This document shows, one piece after another, positions 33,692 to 42,811 of a stretch of DNA of 64,000 nt (position 1 is the first letter of the stretch; the number at the start of each line of letters is the position of its first letter). The notes beneath the pieces were generated by a model. The model had not been told where the DNA came from and did no database searches. It was given only the letters and a program-made list of their open reading frames with translations. The position numbers and the translations under genes are program-made. Origin of the DNA: Bacillota bacterium. Its GTDB lineage: Bacteria; Bacillota; Clostridia; Christensenellales; Aristaeellaceae. The stretch lies in contig JAFADG010000041.1 in the NCBI GenBank assembly GCA_023425025.1, positions 1 to 64,000 on the forward strand, in the 5' to 3' direction.

Positions 33692-34164
33692 AGGCAGTCA
33701 TCTCCTTCTTCGTTTGAAGCGTATGTACCATAGGATTTCTTGAGGGCAATCAAATTTGCCATGATCCGGGACAGGTAGCCTTCCAGCGCGTCAATCTCCG
33801 CTTGCGTGAAGCCTACCATTGCCTGGGCTTCTACTTTTTGAATGGCCTTGCGCAGATCCAGGGCCATTTTTTCGCCCAAGGGGGTTAGGGAGAGCACTTT
33901 TTCCCGCAAATCGCTGGGGTTTTGCTTTCTGTACAGCAGGCCCTGCTGCTCCAGCCGGCGCAGCGAGACAGCCACGGCCGCGGCGCTTACCTCCAGCTTG
34001 CGGCACAAATCGCGCTGGCTGATGGAGCCTTTGTCCAAAAGGGAGCTCAGCAGCGCGCCCTGGCCGGGATGGACCAGCGGCGTTTCAAGTTCCTTGGATA
34101 TGCAGGCAAAGAACATGTGGTGCAACCGGTGATATTGTTTGGGCAGCATCATTTTTTCGGACAT
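33688..34164 (-). CDS. MarR family transcriptional regulator
   Basis: 158 residues. Winged helix: LLDKGSISQRDLCRKLEVSAAAVAVSLRRLEQQGLLYRKQNPSDLREKVLSLTPLG. ATG 34164 follows AAAGG. It heads an operon with two ABC exporter genes and has a palindrome at its transcription start, so it probably represses itself and the exporter until a ligand binds. The ligand is unknown. Confidence 0.9.
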   Translation of the reverse strand: MSEKMMLPKQYHRLHHMFFACISKELETPLVHPGQGALLSSLLDKGSISQRDLCRKLEVSAAAVAVSLRRLEQQGLLYRKQNPSDLREKVLSLTPLGEKMALDLRKAIQKVEAQAMVGFTQAEIDALEGYLSRIMANLIALKKSYGTYASNEEGDDCL

Positions 34165-34185
34165 GATCAAAGACCTTTCTTGATC
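34165..34185. promoter_or_regulatory. Inverted repeat over the marR ribosome site
   Basis: GATCAA (34165-34170) and TTGATC (34180-34185), spacer 9 nt. A second possible operator or a hairpin hiding the ribosome site. Confidence 0.3.
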
Positions 34186-34188
34186 GTT

Positions 34189-34210
34189 AGCCGGTTAAAT
34201 AATTCCGGCT
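34189..34210. promoter_or_regulatory. Palindromic operator, probably for MarR
   Basis: AGCCGG (34189-34194) and CCGGCT (34205-34210) flank a 10-nt AT-rich centre. It covers the predicted transcription start of the promoter at 34216-34244, as expected for MarR autorepression. Confidence 0.55.
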
Positions 34211-34215
34211 GCTGC

Positions 34216-34244
34216 ATTGTAATCCCAATCGGCCGGTACGTCAA
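34216..34244 (-). promoter_or_regulatory. Sigma-A promoter of the MarR-ABC operon
   Basis: Minus strand TTGACG (34244-34239), 17 nt, TACAAT (34221-34216). Confidence 0.7.
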
Positions 34245-34316
34245 GCGGAAATTGATTAGAATTGGATGAATTTTGCTTAAGCGGGTATACACATCCTGCC
34301 ATGGCAGCCTGCGCCT

Positions 34317-34345
34317 TTGACAACGGCACGGGGTGAATGTATAAT
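34317..34345 (+). promoter_or_regulatory. Consensus sigma-A promoter of the sugar transferase gene
   Basis: Perfect TTGACA (34317-34322), 17 nt, perfect TATAAT (34340-34345). A 6-bp hairpin ATACCC-GTGA-GGGTAT at 34366-34381 lies in the leader. Confidence 0.8.
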
Positions 34346-34412
34346 GAATCCATCATGCGATTTTTATACCCGTGAGGGTATGTGGATGGGAAACAATGAG
34401 GGAGGACGTGTT

Positions 34413-35837
34413 GTGAGCCGACAAAAGACAGGCAAAAAGCGCTGGCGCTTTCTGCCCCTTCGGTTAATGCTGTATGTGCTTTTGTATGCGGCCTTTTTTG
34501 GCATTGTCGGCTTGAACAACTGGCCGCTGTGGACCTTCAGCCGCACCTCGGGCGTGACCCTTTTGACCTTTACGGTGCTGCTGACCGTAATGCTGTCTGT
34601 TTACGGCGGCTACGACATTGGCAAGCGGAAAAGCAAGCCTGTGATTTCGTCGCTCATCATGGCGGTGAGCCTGACAGATCTGGTTACGTATCTGCAGCTG
34701 CAAATTATGAATGTGAATGATGCCAACAACAGCTCGCTGGTATTGTTCGGCTGGGACTTTGTGCTTTTGCTGTGCGCCATGGCGGTGCAGGTCCTTGTGA
34801 TCGTTCTGTTTACGCGCATTGGGAACAAGCTCTATTTTGACGTGCATCCTCCCGAAAAATGCTGCATCGTCGCCGGCTCGCGGGAGGCGGCCGAGCATGT
34901 CGCGGCCAAGCTCCTGCGGTACCGCCTGCAGTATGCCGTGCAGGATATGGTCAACTACAGCGCAAGCGATGTATATAAGTCCATCCTGCGCAGCGACGCG
35001 GTATTTTTTGCCGATGTGCCGTCAGAGTACAAAAGCAGGCTTCTTTCCTATTGTTATGAGCAGCAGAAAAGCGTATATGTCACCGCCGATCTGTACGATG
35101 TCATGATTGCCAACGGCCGGCAGGTCATATTGGATGACTGCCCGTTTATTGCCATGGGCAAAGGCGAAATGGAGCTCCATGAGCAATTGGTCAAGCGGAT
35201 GATGGATATCTTCGTTTCCGCCGTCGCCCTGCTCCTACTCAGTCCTGTCATGCTGCTGGCGGCCGTCTCCATATTGATGGAGGATGGGGGACCGGTTTTC
35301 TTTTTGCAGGACCGGATGACGATCCGCGGAAAAGTCTTCAAAATCATCAAGTTCCGGACCATGCGCCGGGAGAAGGACGTCGCGGGCCCCCAACAGTCGG
35401 TGCGGCAAAATGACGGGCGGATTACCAGGGTCGGCGCGGTCCTTCGCAAGTACCGTATCGATGAATTGCCGCAGTTTATCAATATTTTCGTGGGGGATAT
35501 GAGCGTTGTGGGGCCAAGGCCTGAAATGCTGGAAAATATTGCCCAATACAGCAAGGAGTATCCGGCCTTTGCGTACCGGCAAAAAATGAAGGCCGGCCTG
35601 ACGGGGCATGCGCAGATTGAGGGGCGGTACAATACCACGGCCAAGGACAAGCTGATGATGGATTTGATGTATATTGAAAATTATTCCATCTGGCTGGATG
35701 TGAAGCTGTTGCTGCGCACGCTGACGGTTTTCTTCAAGTCGGACAGCACCCAGGGATTCTCTGTCCAAAAGAAAGCATACAATGAAAATCCCCCCATCCG
35801 GGAGGATATGGGGGCAAAGGTCTCGGAGCGTATGTAA
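34413..35837 (+). CDS. Polyprenyl-phosphate sugar phosphotransferase (exopolysaccharide initiation)
   Basis: 474 residues. Four N-terminal transmembrane helices (about 16-140), a cytoplasmic domain, a further helix (about 290-315) and the bacterial sugar transferase domain: FFLQDRMTIRGKVFKIIKFRTMR, YRIDELPQFINIFVGDMSVVGPRPE, GLTGHAQIEGRYNT. It transfers a sugar 1-phosphate to undecaprenyl phosphate to begin a polysaccharide or glycoprotein glycan. The start is GTG 34413, 6 nt after GGGAGGA; upstream ATGs lack this site. It stands alone, without other capsule genes. Confidence 0.92.
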   Translation: MSRQKTGKKRWRFLPLRLMLYVLLYAAFFGIVGLNNWPLWTFSRTSGVTLLTFTVLLTVMLSVYGGYDIGKRKSKPVISSLIMAVSLTDLVTYLQLQIMNVNDANNSSLVLFGWDFVLLLCAMAVQVLVIVLFTRIGNKLYFDVHPPEKCCIVAGSREAAEHVAAKLLRYRLQYAVQDMVNYSASDVYKSILRSDAVFFADVPSEYKSRLLSYCYEQQKSVYVTADLYDVMIANGRQVILDDCPFIAMGKGEMELHEQLVKRMMDIFVSAVALLLLSPVMLLAAVSILMEDGGPVFFLQDRMTIRGKVFKIIKFRTMRREKDVAGPQQSVRQNDGRITRVGAVLRKYRIDELPQFINIFVGDMSVVGPRPEMLENIAQYSKEYPAFAYRQKMKAGLTGHAQIEGRYNTTAKDKLMMDLMYIENYSIWLDVKLLLRTLTVFFKSDSTQGFSVQKKAYNENPPIREDMGAKVSERM

Positions 35838-35887
35838 AGCGCTTTGGAGAAATACCGGAAATGGGCGGGCTTTGGCCGGGTTCGTTT

Positions 35888-36298
35888 TTATAAAAGAGAC
35901 AGCACGAGGAAGAGGACGCCGCACGCCACATTGGCCGCCAGGCGGCAAAAATCCTTTTCCTCATCCTCCAGATCGTCAAAGCTGACCACATCTTCCTGCA
36001 CGTGATCGATCATGTCTCCATACGTCCGCTTGGGCTTTCGGGTCCATTCAAAAAGACGCCGGTCCAGGACGGGCATTTTGAGCCCATCCAGGCGAAGATA
36101 GGCCATCCAGCCCATGACCAGAAGGAATACCCCCAAAAACAGGAAGGCAAAAGCCCGCATGGGAAGCGCAGATCGGACGCCTACAAATTCATTCCACAAA
36201 AGCGCCGCCGTCAGGCCCAGAATCCCCCGGACAAAGGCCATGTAGACAGTGGGGCGGATCATGTGCTTCTGCCAAAGACGCTTAAGCTTTTTCTTCAT
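35888..36298 (-). CDS. Small hypothetical membrane protein
   Basis: 136 residues, not recognised. Two hydrophobic helices near the middle (about 20-38 and 48-68) and one at the C-terminus (about 120-135), with a charged stretch of about 50 residues between (RRLFEWTRKPKRTYGDMID, acidic EDLEDEEKD). ATG 36298 follows AAAGGAT and a good promoter precedes it. It converges on the sugar transferase gene, with no other contextual clue. Confidence 0.7.
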   Translation of the reverse strand: MKKKLKRLWQKHMIRPTVYMAFVRGILGLTAALLWNEFVGVRSALPMRAFAFLFLGVFLLVMGWMAYLRLDGLKMPVLDRRLFEWTRKPKRTYGDMIDHVQEDVVSFDDLEDEEKDFCRLAANVACGVLFLVLSLL

Positions 36299-36336
36299 GC
36301 ACCGGATCCTTTCATATTTGCTTGCAGATTTATGCC

Positions 36337-36365
36337 ATTATACATCGAATCGGCATATATATCAA
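36337..36365 (-). promoter_or_regulatory. Sigma-A promoter of the small membrane protein gene
   Basis: Minus strand TTGATA (36365-36360), 17 nt, TATAAT (36342-36337). Confidence 0.65.
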
Positions 36366-36479
36366 TCCGTGCCGCGCCGCGGCGCCTGCCAGACTGCCGC
36401 CGTGCCGGGGCGGAAATGTAAATTTTGCAAGCGTGCCATTTAAAATTTGCATTTCTATGCCATACGAATGATATTTCTA

Positions 36480-36509
36480 TTGACAGTATAAATGTCTGCA
36501 TGCTATAAT
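36480..36509 (+). promoter_or_regulatory. Strong sigma-A promoter of the oligopeptide ABC operon
   Basis: Perfect TTGACA (36480-36485), 18 nt, TATAAT (36504-36509). The AT-rich stretch 36420-36475 may hold a regulator site, but no clear palindrome is seen. Confidence 0.75.
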
Positions 36510-36589
36510 TTGAATCAACGGGTAATGGTGCCGACAAATAGGTTTGGTGTCATTTTTTTTACCCAGGGCCAATATAAGGAGGAAGGTAC

Positions 36590-38482
36590 ATGAAGAAAGC
36601 TCTGTCCCTCGTACTCGCCCTTTGCATGATGCTCAGCATCGCCGTCGTGTCTGCAAGCGCAGATGAAATCACCGACCTGCGCACTTACGAGACGACCGCA
36701 CGTGAAATGGAGACCTTCAACCCCCACTACTCCCAGGCCGCTGTTGACCTGAATATTTTGAGCAACTGCGTTGACGGCCTTCTGACCAACGATCCCAAGG
36801 GCGCGCTGGTTCCCTCCGCTGCCAAGGAATGGAAAAGCGAAGACGCTGGTCAGACCTGGACATTTACCCTGAATGACGGTATGACCTGGGTCGACAAAGA
36901 CGGCAACGTCAAGGCCGACGTCGTCGCCGAGGACTGGCTGTGGGGCCTTGAGTGGGTTCTGAACTTCGCCAAGAACGACTCCGCCAACACCTCCATGCCC
37001 ATCGAGATGATCGTTGGCGCCGGCGAGTACTATGAGTACACCAAGGCGCTTGCCGAGAAAGACGGCGTTCCTGCCGCTCAGGCGCTGGGCCTTGAAAAGT
37101 TCCTGGAGATGGTTGGCGTTTCCGCTCCCGATGAGAAGACCGTTGTCTTCACGTGCGTGGATAAGCTGAGCTATTTCCCCACCCTGACCACCTACAACTG
37201 CCTGTATCCCGTGTCCGGCAAGCTGCTTGCTGAACTGGGCGTGGAAGGCTATCGCGGTGTAACCTGGGAGACCCTTTGGTATTCCGGCCCCTACACCATC
37301 ACCTCCTACATCCACCAGAACGAAAAGGTTCTGACCGCCAATCCCAACTGGTACGGCAAGACTGCCAACAAGACCTTCAACACCGTTACCATTAAAATGG
37401 TTGATTCTATTGATACCGCCTACACCCTTTTCCAGACTGGCGAACTGGACAACGTGAACCTGTCCCAGTCCACCCTGTCCACCATCGCCGGCAGCGAGTC
37501 CAACGAATTCCACAAGAATTTGGCGGAAGCTCTGCCCACCAAGTATTCCTTCCAGATTCACTTCTCCTATGACAAGAAGACCGAAGATGGCAATCCCGAT
37601 ACCAACTGGAACACCGCTATTGCCAACGAAGCCTTCCGTCTGAGCTGGTACTATGGCCTGGAGCTGACCTCCTACCTGGCCCGCACCAACGCCATCAATC
37701 CCCAGTCCTGCCAGAACTACGCCTACACGGCCAACAAAGTGGCTGTTACTTCTGCCGGTGAAGATTACACGAGCCTGGTTTTGAAAGAGCTCGGCTTGGA
37801 GTACAGCAAAGAATCCTTCACCCGTTACGATGCCGAAAAGGCTGCCGCTTACAAGAAGCAGGCGATCGAAGAACTGACCGCCCTGGGTGTGACCTTCCCG
37901 ATCGTTGCTGATCATTATGTAATCGGCTCTAGCCAGACCGCCATGGACACCGCGCAGACCCTTGCTCAGATCTTCTCTGATTACCTGGGCGATGATTACG
38001 TGAAGCTGAACGTCAAGACCTACGTGTCTTCCTTGGCTCAGGAAGTCCGCAACCCGCAGCTCGCTTCCTTCTACATCAACGGCTGGGGCGCTGACTTCGG
38101 CGATCCCATCAACTTCCTTGGACAGGAAACCTACGGCGAGGACAATGCCTATTACTCTCAGGCGTACTCCAAGATCAACAACGCCACCGATGAGAAGCTG
38201 GTTGCCTCCTACAAGGAATTCACCAGCATGGTCACCGAAGCCAAAGCGATTACTGATGACTTGGATGCCCGTTACGCTGCTTTCGCAAAGGCTGAGGCCT
38301 TCTTCATCGGCCACGCGTTCACCATCCCCAGCAGCTATGAAGTGCTGTGGCAGCTGACCTGCGTCAATGACTACTCCAAGATCAACAGCGCCTACGGCAA
38401 CCAGAACACCCGCTATGTGAACTGGGAGACCAACTCCAACATCTATACCACTGAGGAATACGAGGCGTTTGCCGCTAAGTAA
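36590..38482 (+). CDS. Oligopeptide/dipeptide ABC transporter substrate-binding protein
   Basis: 630 residues, SBP_bac_5 (OppA/DppA) type: PSAAKEWKSEDAGQTWTFTLNDGMTWVDKDG, a conserved lobe 1 block, then long lobe 2. It would capture peptides or oligosaccharides outside the membrane. The signal peptide (about 1-25) lacks a lipobox: it ends SASADE and the only Cys, at residue 12, is not in an L-A/S-G/A-C setting. ATG 36590 follows AAGGAGGAAGG. Its codon choice looks more uniform than its neighbours, a sign of high expression. A hairpin separates it from the permeases. Confidence 0.92.
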   Translation: MKKALSLVLALCMMLSIAVVSASADEITDLRTYETTAREMETFNPHYSQAAVDLNILSNCVDGLLTNDPKGALVPSAAKEWKSEDAGQTWTFTLNDGMTWVDKDGNVKADVVAEDWLWGLEWVLNFAKNDSANTSMPIEMIVGAGEYYEYTKALAEKDGVPAAQALGLEKFLEMVGVSAPDEKTVVFTCVDKLSYFPTLTTYNCLYPVSGKLLAELGVEGYRGVTWETLWYSGPYTITSYIHQNEKVLTANPNWYGKTANKTFNTVTIKMVDSIDTAYTLFQTGELDNVNLSQSTLSTIAGSESNEFHKNLAEALPTKYSFQIHFSYDKKTEDGNPDTNWNTAIANEAFRLSWYYGLELTSYLARTNAINPQSCQNYAYTANKVAVTSAGEDYTSLVLKELGLEYSKESFTRYDAEKAAAYKKQAIEELTALGVTFPIVADHYVIGSSQTAMDTAQTLAQIFSDYLGDDYVKLNVKTYVSSLAQEVRNPQLASFYINGWGADFGDPINFLGQETYGEDNAYYSQAYSKINNATDEKLVASYKEFTSMVTEAKAITDDLDARYAAFAKAEAFFIGHAFTIPSSYEVLWQLTCVNDYSKINSAYGNQNTRYVNWETNSNIYTTEEYEAFAAK

Positions 38483-38506
38483 TCGCTAAGGCATCTTACC
38501 GGCAAC

Positions 38507-38550
38507 AAAGTTTCTGGGGAGGCTCCTTAGGGAGCCACCCCAGAAACTTT
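38507..38550 (+). terminator. Strong hairpin between the binding-protein and permease genes
   Basis: AAAGTTTCTGGGG pairs with CCCCAGAAACTTT, with an inner GGCTCC/GGAGCC stem, then TTTTATC. Likely partial terminator or mRNA stabiliser giving an excess of binding protein over permease. Confidence 0.75.
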
Positions 38551-38578
38551 TATCAGTTATCAGAAAGTCAGGGGATAC

Positions 38579-39535
38579 ATGATGGCCAAGTATACGATCA
38601 AGCGGCTGCTGCAGTCAGTGTTCACGGTGTTGCTGGTAGTGACAATTGTTTTTTTGCTGCTGCGATTGATGCCTACAGATTATTTCTTTACAGAGGATGA
38701 ACTGATCAAGCTCACCGATACGCAAAAGCATGACAGGCTGCAAGCCGCCGGCATGCTGGACGCTCCGCTGGTGCAGCTGGGACATTTTTATGATTCCCTC
38801 TTTACAAGGGGAGATTTGGGTGTCAGCCGCCGCATTCAGAAAAATGTACCGGTAGTCCAATTGATCGCTGGGAAGTTTAGCATATCAATGCGCCTTGGCC
38901 TGACTGCGCTGGCCATCGCACTGGCGCTTGGTGTTTCCATGGGCGTGCTGCAGGCGCGCTACAAGGACGGCTTGTTTGATCATGTGGGAACTGCCTATAC
39001 CGTGTTTGTCAATGCCGTACCGCATCTTGTATCATTTTCACTCGTACTAGCCTTAGGAGCCCGGGTGCTGGGGCTGCCATCCATGTATTCTGTCCGAAAA
39101 CCGGAGCTATCATCGGTTTTACCGATTGTCTGCCTGGCGATGACCTCCATTGCTGGATATATGCTGTGGACGCGCCGGTACATGGTCGATGAATTGAATA
39201 AGGATTATATACGCCTTGCGAAACTGAAGGGTCTTTCCACCCGCAGTGTAATGTACAGGCACGTTCTGAAAAACGCTTTTGTGCCGTTGGCGCAATACCT
39301 GCCTTACTCCATTGTGCTGACGGTTGGCGGGTCGCTTCTGGTAGAGCGGTTTTTCTCAGTTCCCGGTATGGGACCCATGCTTACAGATGCCATATCTCGC
39401 TACGATACAAATGTTGTACAGGGCGTTGTCATACTCTATGCATCCTTGGGAATTCTCGGCGTGTTTCTCGGGGACGTGCTGATGACGATTATCGATCCCC
39501 GGATTCGTCTGACAAGTAAGGGAGAGACGCGTTAA
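38579..39535 (+). CDS. Oligopeptide-type ABC transporter permease (OppB-like)
   Basis: 318 residues. Six transmembrane segments (first about 10-28, then a long extracellular loop to about 100). The EAA-type loop contacting the ATPase is seen around DYIRLAKLKGLSTRSVMYRHVLKNAFVPL. ATG 38579 follows AGGGGAT. It overlaps the next permease by one base, so translation is coupled. Confidence 0.92.
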   Translation: MMAKYTIKRLLQSVFTVLLVVTIVFLLLRLMPTDYFFTEDELIKLTDTQKHDRLQAAGMLDAPLVQLGHFYDSLFTRGDLGVSRRIQKNVPVVQLIAGKFSISMRLGLTALAIALALGVSMGVLQARYKDGLFDHVGTAYTVFVNAVPHLVSFSLVLALGARVLGLPSMYSVRKPELSSVLPIVCLAMTSIAGYMLWTRRYMVDELNKDYIRLAKLKGLSTRSVMYRHVLKNAFVPLAQYLPYSIVLTVGGSLLVERFFSVPGMGPMLTDAISRYDTNVVQGVVILYASLGILGVFLGDVLMTIIDPRIRLTSKGETR

Positions 39536-40551
39536 TGGATAAGAATCCTGCAGAGCTGGCAGCCGAAAAGTCTGCCGCTGATAAAAGCATGGCGGAACAG
39601 CATGTACATGACCGCATTTACGTAAAGGCACGTTCGAATATGCCCGAAAGTCAGTTGTTTGACTTTGCCGAGTATCATGGGCAGGATGCCGAGCGTATTG
39701 GCTATTCCGAATACTCCTATTGGAGGAGCGTGTTGCGGAATTTTCTGAAGAAAAAATCCGCAGTCATCATGCTTGTTGTATTCTCGCTGCTATTTGTCTT
39801 TACGTTTGTAGCGGTTCAGATCAGTAAGTTTGACGTGAACAATTTGCGTATTGATAATGCTTTGATGTTTACCGCGCCAAACGGCGAGTTTTGGTTTGGA
39901 ACAGACAACATTGGCCGGGACTATTGGTCGCAGGTATGGCACGCCACCAGAACGTCGATTATCCTGGCGGTTTCCGTATCTTTTGGTCAAATTTTTCTGG
40001 GCATGATCATTGGTCTGGTGTGGGGCTATGTTCGCAAGCTGGACCGTATTATTACCGAACTGTATAATTTGATTGACAATATACCCACCATCATCTATAT
40101 GACGCTGATCGTTTTGCTGATCGGCAAAAGCTACGTCATTATGGGAACGGCCATCATTGCGTTTGGCTGGCTGCCCACTGCCCGCAATGTGCGCAATCTG
40201 GTTTTCATGTACCGGGACCGTGAATACAATCTTGCTTCCCGCTGCCTGGGCACCAGCCTGCGGCGCATTCTTGTCAGAAATATTCTGCCTTACCTTGTCA
40301 GCGTGATCGTACTGCGCCTGGCTCTGGCCATTCCCGGAACGATTGCCTATGAGACGACGCTGGCCTATTTGGGCCTGATGGACATTTCTACGCCGTCCCT
40401 TGGTATTCTTTTGCGGAATGCCCGCAGCTTTTTCCTGGATTATCCGTACCTGCTGGTGTTCCCCGCTGCCATCGTATCCGTGATCACGGTAACCTTCTAC
40501 CTGGTGGGCAACGCATTCTCCGACGCGTGCGACCCGCGTAATCACGTTTGA
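39535..40551 (+). CDS. Oligopeptide-type ABC transporter permease (OppC-like)
   Basis: 338 residues. A cytoplasmic N-terminus of about 70 residues is followed by six transmembrane segments. The loop REYNLASRCLGTSLRRILVRNILPYL is the ATPase coupling region, and FWFGTDNIGRDYWSQVWHATRTS is the usual OppC pattern. ATG 39535 follows GGGAGAG and shares a base with the stop of the previous gene. Confidence 0.92.
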   Translation: MDKNPAELAAEKSAADKSMAEQHVHDRIYVKARSNMPESQLFDFAEYHGQDAERIGYSEYSYWRSVLRNFLKKKSAVIMLVVFSLLFVFTFVAVQISKFDVNNLRIDNALMFTAPNGEFWFGTDNIGRDYWSQVWHATRTSIILAVSVSFGQIFLGMIIGLVWGYVRKLDRIITELYNLIDNIPTIIYMTLIVLLIGKSYVIMGTAIIAFGWLPTARNVRNLVFMYRDREYNLASRCLGTSLRRILVRNILPYLVSVIVLRLALAIPGTIAYETTLAYLGLMDISTPSLGILLRNARSFFLDYPYLLVFPAAIVSVITVTFYLVGNAFSDACDPRNHV

Positions 40552-40563
40552 TGGAGGCCGCAG

Positions 40564-42642
40564 ATGAGTGAAAAAATATTGAACAGGCCCGCAGGTATGG
40601 AAAATATCAACTTTGAGGCCCGGGCAAAGAAAATTCTTTCCAATGAACCGATTTTATCCGCCAAAGACGTGGAGATCGACTTCACGCTGCGCGGCCAGCA
40701 CTTAAGGGCGATACGCAAATGTTCGTTGGACCTGTACGATGGCGAAACCCTTGCCATCGTGGGGGAATCCGGTTCCGGAAAGTCCGTGTTCACCAAGTCT
40801 TTCGTCGGGATGCTGGATAAGAACGGGTCCGTTACCGGCGGGTCCATCCTGTATGGCGGCCAAGACCTGGCGAAGTTTACCACCGAACGCGAGTGGCGTA
40901 CCATCCGCGGCAGAAAAATCGCCATGGTGACGCAAGACCCCATGACCAGCCTGAATCCGCTGAAAAAGATCGGCGCCCAGATTCAGGAATCCATTGAGCT
41001 GCATCAGGGGCTGCGCGGATCTGAGGCCAAGAAGGAAGCCATGCGCATGCTGGAGCAGGTGGGCATACCTGAGCCTGAGCGCCGCTACAATCAGTATCCC
41101 CATGAGTTTTCCGGCGGCATGCGCCAGCGGGTGGTAATTGCCATCGCCGTGGCCTGCAAGCCGCAAATTCTGATTTGTGATGAGCCGACCACCGCGCTGG
41201 ATGTGACCATTCAGGCCCAGATTCTCGACTTGATCCGCAGGCTGCAGAAGGATCAGGGCATGACCATCATCTACATTACCCACGACCTTGGCGTTGTGGC
41301 CAATGTGGCCGACCGGGTGGCTGTGATGTACGCGGGCCAGATCGTTGAAATCGGTATGGTCGATGAAATCTTCTTTGATTCCTGGCATCCCTACAGCTGG
41401 GCGCTGCTGAGCGCTTTGCCGCAGCTGGGGGTGAAAGGGGAGAAGCTGCCCGCCATTGACGGCACGCCGCCCAACCTGTTCAACAAGGTGACGGGTGATT
41501 CTTTTGCCCCGCGCAATCGCAAAGCATTGAACATCGACTTTCTGGAAGAGCCGCCGATGTATGATGTGACGCTTACCCATCAGGCCAAGACCTGGATCCT
41601 GGACCCCCGGGCGCCCAAGCTCGAACGTCCGGATTCCATCCGCAAGCTGAGCACGCAGCACATACAGGTGGATGTCCACGCGCCCTCCGTATACCATCCC
41701 CATGAGGATCCCAAACGGGAACCGCTTGTGGAGCTCAAGAATGTGCAGGTGACCTTTGGCGGCGGCAGAAAGAGATTTGTTGCCGTTGACGATGTAAACC
41801 TTACGATTTACCGGGGCGAAACCCTTTCGCTGGTAGGCGAGTCCGGCTCCGGAAAAACCACTATCGGCCGCGCCATCGTACGCATCAACCCTGTAACCGG
41901 CGGCGAGGTGCTCTACAAGGGACGCCGGATCAGCGGGCAAATAGCCAAGGAGCTGGACATTGAAGTCATCCGCAGCATGCAGATGATTTTCCAGGATCCC
42001 ATGGCTTCCCTGAACGAACGGGCCAAGGTGGACTATATCATCTCTGAAGGCCTGCTGAACCACCATCTGTACAAGGACAACGCCGACCGTGAAGCCAAGG
42101 TGCAAAAGGCGCTGGAAGAGGTTGGTCTGCTGCCCGAATTCTCCAGCCGGTTCCCGCATGAATTTTCCGGCGGCCAGCGCCAGCGCATCGGCATCGCCCG
42201 TTCGCTGGTCATGGAGCCTGAATTCATCGTGGCGGACGAACCGATCTCCGCGCTGGATGTATCCATCCGCGCCCAGGTACTGAACCTGCTGAATGATTTG
42301 AAGCAGAAACGCGGCTTAACGTATCTGTTTATTGCCCATGACCTGTCTGTGGTACGGTTTATTTCCGACAGGATTGCCGTTATCCACAAGGGCCGCATTG
42401 TTGAACTGGCGGAGTCCGAGGCATTGTTCCGCCATCCGCTGCATCCGTATACCAAGGCGCTGCTTTCGGCCGTGCCCAACCCCAACCCCTATCTGGAGCG
42501 CAGCAAGAGCCTGCTGGTGTATGATCCTGCCGTGCATGACTACACGACGGACGGCCCGGTTTGGTTTGAGCTTCAGCCCGGTCATTTTGTCTATGGCAAT
42601 GAACGGGAGCTGGACGGCTACCGCAAGGAATTGGGAATGTAA
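40564..42642 (+). CDS. Fused double ATPase of the oligopeptide ABC transporter (OppD-OppF)
   Basis: 692 residues with two complete ABC ATPase domains. First (about 30-330): GESGSGKS, SGGMRQRVVI, LICDEPTTALD, then the Opp-type C-terminal extension. Second (about 390-690): GESGSGKTT, SGGQRQRIGI, IVADEPISALD. A linker of about 60 residues joins them. In most Opp/Dpp systems these are two genes. Both sites look active. ATG 40564 follows GGAGG. A terminator closes the operon. Confidence 0.94.
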   Translation: MSEKILNRPAGMENINFEARAKKILSNEPILSAKDVEIDFTLRGQHLRAIRKCSLDLYDGETLAIVGESGSGKSVFTKSFVGMLDKNGSVTGGSILYGGQDLAKFTTEREWRTIRGRKIAMVTQDPMTSLNPLKKIGAQIQESIELHQGLRGSEAKKEAMRMLEQVGIPEPERRYNQYPHEFSGGMRQRVVIAIAVACKPQILICDEPTTALDVTIQAQILDLIRRLQKDQGMTIIYITHDLGVVANVADRVAVMYAGQIVEIGMVDEIFFDSWHPYSWALLSALPQLGVKGEKLPAIDGTPPNLFNKVTGDSFAPRNRKALNIDFLEEPPMYDVTLTHQAKTWILDPRAPKLERPDSIRKLSTQHIQVDVHAPSVYHPHEDPKREPLVELKNVQVTFGGGRKRFVAVDDVNLTIYRGETLSLVGESGSGKTTIGRAIVRINPVTGGEVLYKGRRISGQIAKELDIEVIRSMQMIFQDPMASLNERAKVDYIISEGLLNHHLYKDNADREAKVQKALEEVGLLPEFSSRFPHEFSGGQRQRIGIARSLVMEPEFIVADEPISALDVSIRAQVLNLLNDLKQKRGLTYLFIAHDLSVVRFISDRIAVIHKGRIVELAESEALFRHPLHPYTKALLSAVPNPNPYLERSKSLLVYDPAVHDYTTDGPVWFELQPGHFVYGNERELDGYRKELGM

Positions 42643-42663
42643 AGGACATACGCACGCATGTTT

Positions 42664-42702
42664 GCCGCGGGAATCCGGTCGCCGGTTCCCGCGGCACTTT
42701 TT
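42664..42702 (+). terminator. Terminator after the oligopeptide ABC operon
   Basis: GCCGCGGGAA/TTCCCGCGGC arms with inner CCGG/CCGG, followed by a T-run after CAC. Confidence 0.85.
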
Positions 42703-42811
42703 TGCCCTGCCATAAACCTCTGAAAAAGATGGAATAATGATCTGGCGGCAGGAGGGAAGGAATTTTGGCTTTTCTGTAGAATGGTAGATTTGCCAAAATA
42801 GGGGGGATAAC

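Noticed and set aside
40702..42159. Minus-strand frame opposite the fused ATPase
   Set aside because: The ATPase motifs on the plus strand are complete; the antisense translation lacks any domain.
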